Positions 22,401 through 24,171 of a stretch of DNA of 24,171 bases are shown piece after piece. Numbering within the stretch: the stretch's first letter is position 1; the number at the start of each line of letters is the position of its first letter. Source of the DNA: a virus. The position numbers were made by a program, and so were the translations under genes. The DNA lies in the IMG/VR virus record IMGVR_UViG_3300009702_000467, positions 1 through 24,171 of that record. One strand, given 5' to 3'. The notes beneath the pieces are model-generated. The model saw nothing but the letters and a program-made list of their open reading frames with translations. It had not been told where the DNA came from and ran no database searches.

Positions 22401-24171
22401 ATGTCAACAACAAGACTTCCTTACATACATTCAAACATAGATAAAGCTATTAACATAAGATTTACAGGTGCTCGTACTCTTTCTACAGACTCAGCCGAAT
22501 TACAATTAAGAGTAGAAGGTGTTGAGTATGCCTCCGGTTCAATAGGTATGACTGAATATGTGCCTACTGAATATTCAGGATCATTATCAGGATCGTGGAT
22601 GGATAGCCTTATTGATGGTAAACAATATTATGTTATTCCAGAATTAATATTTGTAGGACCTTCAGGCTCTCAAGCATTTGCGTACGATTTTAGTATGAGA
22701 GGTGAATCCGATCAATCTTATTATGTAGGTTCAGGATCAGCTGGTGGCGATGTTTATGTAGGCCCTAACAATTCAAGTCCTGGTGATCCTTCAATATTTT
22801 TCTACAATGGTGGGGATAATCAATGGACATCTATTAGATATGATCCAGATGCTTTTGGTGGTGTAGCTGGAGCAATTGCATTTGATTCTGATATTTATAT
22901 GGAAGGGGCTTCATCAATCTATAATCTACCTGATCCAGTAATGCCTACTGAAGCAGCCAATAAAGAATATGTTGATGCTCAAGTTACTGGCACTTTACAA
23001 GATTTACAAAGTGTTACTGATGTAGGTAGAGTTACTACAAATGATATTACCGCTAAAGCTTACTACAGTGCAGGTAATATTTATATTAATTATGCTGGAC
23101 CGGACGCCAATTCTTATTTATATTTTTGGGCTAACAGTTCAATAACGGGTGCTTATTTAATGTATGATAATACAGAGGATGCATTTCATTTTAGCGGGGA
23201 TTTAGTGGTTGAAGGCTTGTTAAATATGAGTACTCATCAAATTAATGATGTTGCAGATCCTACCGCAGCTCAAGATGCTGCAACTAAAAATTATGTTGAT
23301 ACTCACGCAGGCACTCAAGACCTTCAAAGTGTAACTGATGTAGGTAACACTACTACAAATGATATTACAGTCGGTAATATTATGGTTAACAAGGGGATTT
23401 ATGTTAATTATGACGGGCCCGAAGGGCGTTCATACATTTATTTTTATGATGGAGGATCACCTTCAAGTAAATATTTAAGATGGGATGATTCAAATAGTAG
23501 GTTTGATTTTAATTATGACCTTTATGTAACTGGAAATATAACTGCAACCGGTGAAGTAAAAGGTAATACTTTAAGAGCATCATTTGCAGGTCCAGGTATT
23601 GTAGCTTATTTAGGTAATGATGCCACTATTAACGATTTGAATATTCAAAATACTTTAGGCCTTCAAGGTACTTCTGATTCTACTAAAGGCAGTTTAAAGT
23701 TAGGTTCAGCAGGTGGAACTATTAGTGGATACAATGGCAAGATAGGAATAAATACAACAACTCCGGCGACTACCCTTGATGTTAATGGATTTATTACTAT
23801 GACTGGATATAACTCAAATGCAAATTCTAAGGTCCGGGGCGATTTTAGATGTACTGATAGAATTTTTATCAACTCTGAAGGCCCAGATGGGCAGGGAACT
23901 TTATTCTTTTATGAAGGTTCTGAAGGCGGAAGATGGTTAATTTGGGATCATACAAATAGTAAGTTTGAATTTAATGATAAATTACATGTTTTGGGGAGTA
24001 TTTCATCATATGGTAATATGTACATTAATTGGGACGGCCCCGACACTGATTCTTATTTATATTTTTATGATGGAAGTTCTCCTACTGGTCAATATTTAAC
24101 TTGGTCAAATACTGCAAGTAGGTTTGAATCCAGTACTGATTTTTATTCAGCAGGCTACCTTGAAGCTGAAA
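22401..24171 (+). CDS. Tail fibre protein with internal repeats (partial)
   Basis: The frame is open from ATG 22401 to the right edge (590 codons) and is incomplete. Five copies of a beta repeat of about 45 residues begin near 22752, 23079, 23397, 23862 and 24018. Typical features are I-Y-[IV]-N-x-x-GP-D/E, SYLYFYDG and YLxW...SRF followed by a strand and a Gly turn. A longer unit of 106 residues containing the 'AAxKxYVD' motif of tail fibres, DLQSVTDVG and one beta repeat occurs twice, 318 bases apart. Such proteins form trimeric fibres that contact the host. The start has only a weak AGGA site. A chaperone or peptidase domain may lie beyond the edge. Confidence 0.8.
   Translation, partial: MSTTRLPYIHSNIDKAINIRFTGARTLSTDSAELQLRVEGVEYASGSIGMTEYVPTEYSGSLSGSWMDSLIDGKQYYVIPELIFVGPSGSQAFAYDFSMRGESDQSYYVGSGSAGGDVYVGPNNSSPGDPSIFFYNGGDNQWTSIRYDPDAFGGVAGAIAFDSDIYMEGASSIYNLPDPVMPTEAANKEYVDAQVTGTLQDLQSVTDVGRVTTNDITAKAYYSAGNIYINYAGPDANSYLYFWANSSITGAYLMYDNTEDAFHFSGDLVVEGLLNMSTHQINDVADPTAAQDAATKNYVDTHAGTQDLQSVTDVGNTTTNDITVGNIMVNKGIYVNYDGPEGRSYIYFYDGGSPSSKYLRWDDSNSRFDFNYDLYVTGNITATGEVKGNTLRASFAGPGIVAYLGNDATINDLNIQNTLGLQGTSDSTKGSLKLGSAGGTISGYNGKIGINTTTPATTLDVNGFITMTGYNSNANSKVRGDFRCTDRIFINSEGPDGQGTLFFYEGSEGGRWLIWDHTNSKFEFNDKLHVLGSISSYGNMYINWDGPDTDSYLYFYDGSSPTGQYLTWSNTASRFESSTDFYSAGYLEAE
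22752..24171 (+). repeat. Degenerate beta repeats in the tail fibre gene
   Basis: Five repeat starts are seen at about 22752, 23079, 23397, 23862 and 24018. The second and third belong to a 318-base duplication that includes DLQSVTDVG at 23001 and 23319. Confidence 0.7.

Overview
The window is a 24 kb piece of an AT-rich tailed-phage genome (Caudoviricetes, or the same genes in an integrated prophage). The HK97-type head genes, a tape measure gene and the absence of any sheath gene point to a siphovirus. Most genes have clear AAGGAG-type ribosome binding sites, and one encodes a lipobox signal peptide, so the host is a bacterium that uses Shine-Dalgarno initiation. The sequence alone does not identify the host. 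No integrase, repressor, tRNA, CRISPR array or attachment site was found.

Left arm (1-4893, all minus strand). Reading in the direction of transcription from 4893, it encodes: a protein that may be OB-fold; an AT-rich gap; a helix-turn-helix/coiled-coil protein; a small AP2-like protein; a lipoprotein; a NUMOD4-HNH-AP2 homing endonuclease; a small very basic protein; a protein resembling the catalytic domain of archaeosine synthase ArcS (DUF5591-like); and an N6-adenine DNA methyltransferase that runs off the left edge. The last two overlap by 8 nt and may form a DNA-modification module.

Divergent control region (about 4894-5065). Two promoters point away from each other. Each has a TATATT -10 box immediately preceded by GGAAC. 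A third copy of the same promoter lies ahead of the portal gene (8205-8234).

Right arm (5066-24171, all plus strand). It encodes: an unknown acidic-tailed protein; a second NUMOD4-HNH-AP2 endonuclease, closely related to the one on the other arm; a probable small terminase; a GpA-type large terminase; a portal with a MuF-like C-terminal extension; and a prohead protease fused in frame to scaffold and major capsid protein, with a strong internal start that should also make the capsid precursor alone. After the capsid gene lie two mutually exclusive hairpins over the next ribosome binding site. Then come the head-tail adaptor, an HK97 gp10-like protein, two tail-terminator-like proteins, a small unknown, the tail tube, a tail assembly chaperone pair joined by a -1 frameshift, the tape measure, a distal tail gene broken by an apparent 1-nt frameshift, a large tail-tip protein, a protein with a discoidin-like domain, and a repeat-rich tail fibre that runs off the right edge.

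Genes are tightly packed. Ten junctions use a one-base TAATG stop/start overlap, which implies translational coupling. The observations most worth following up are the nested protease-capsid gene, the alternative hairpins after it, the ArcS-like/methyltransferase pair, the shared promoter motif, and the distal tail frameshift.
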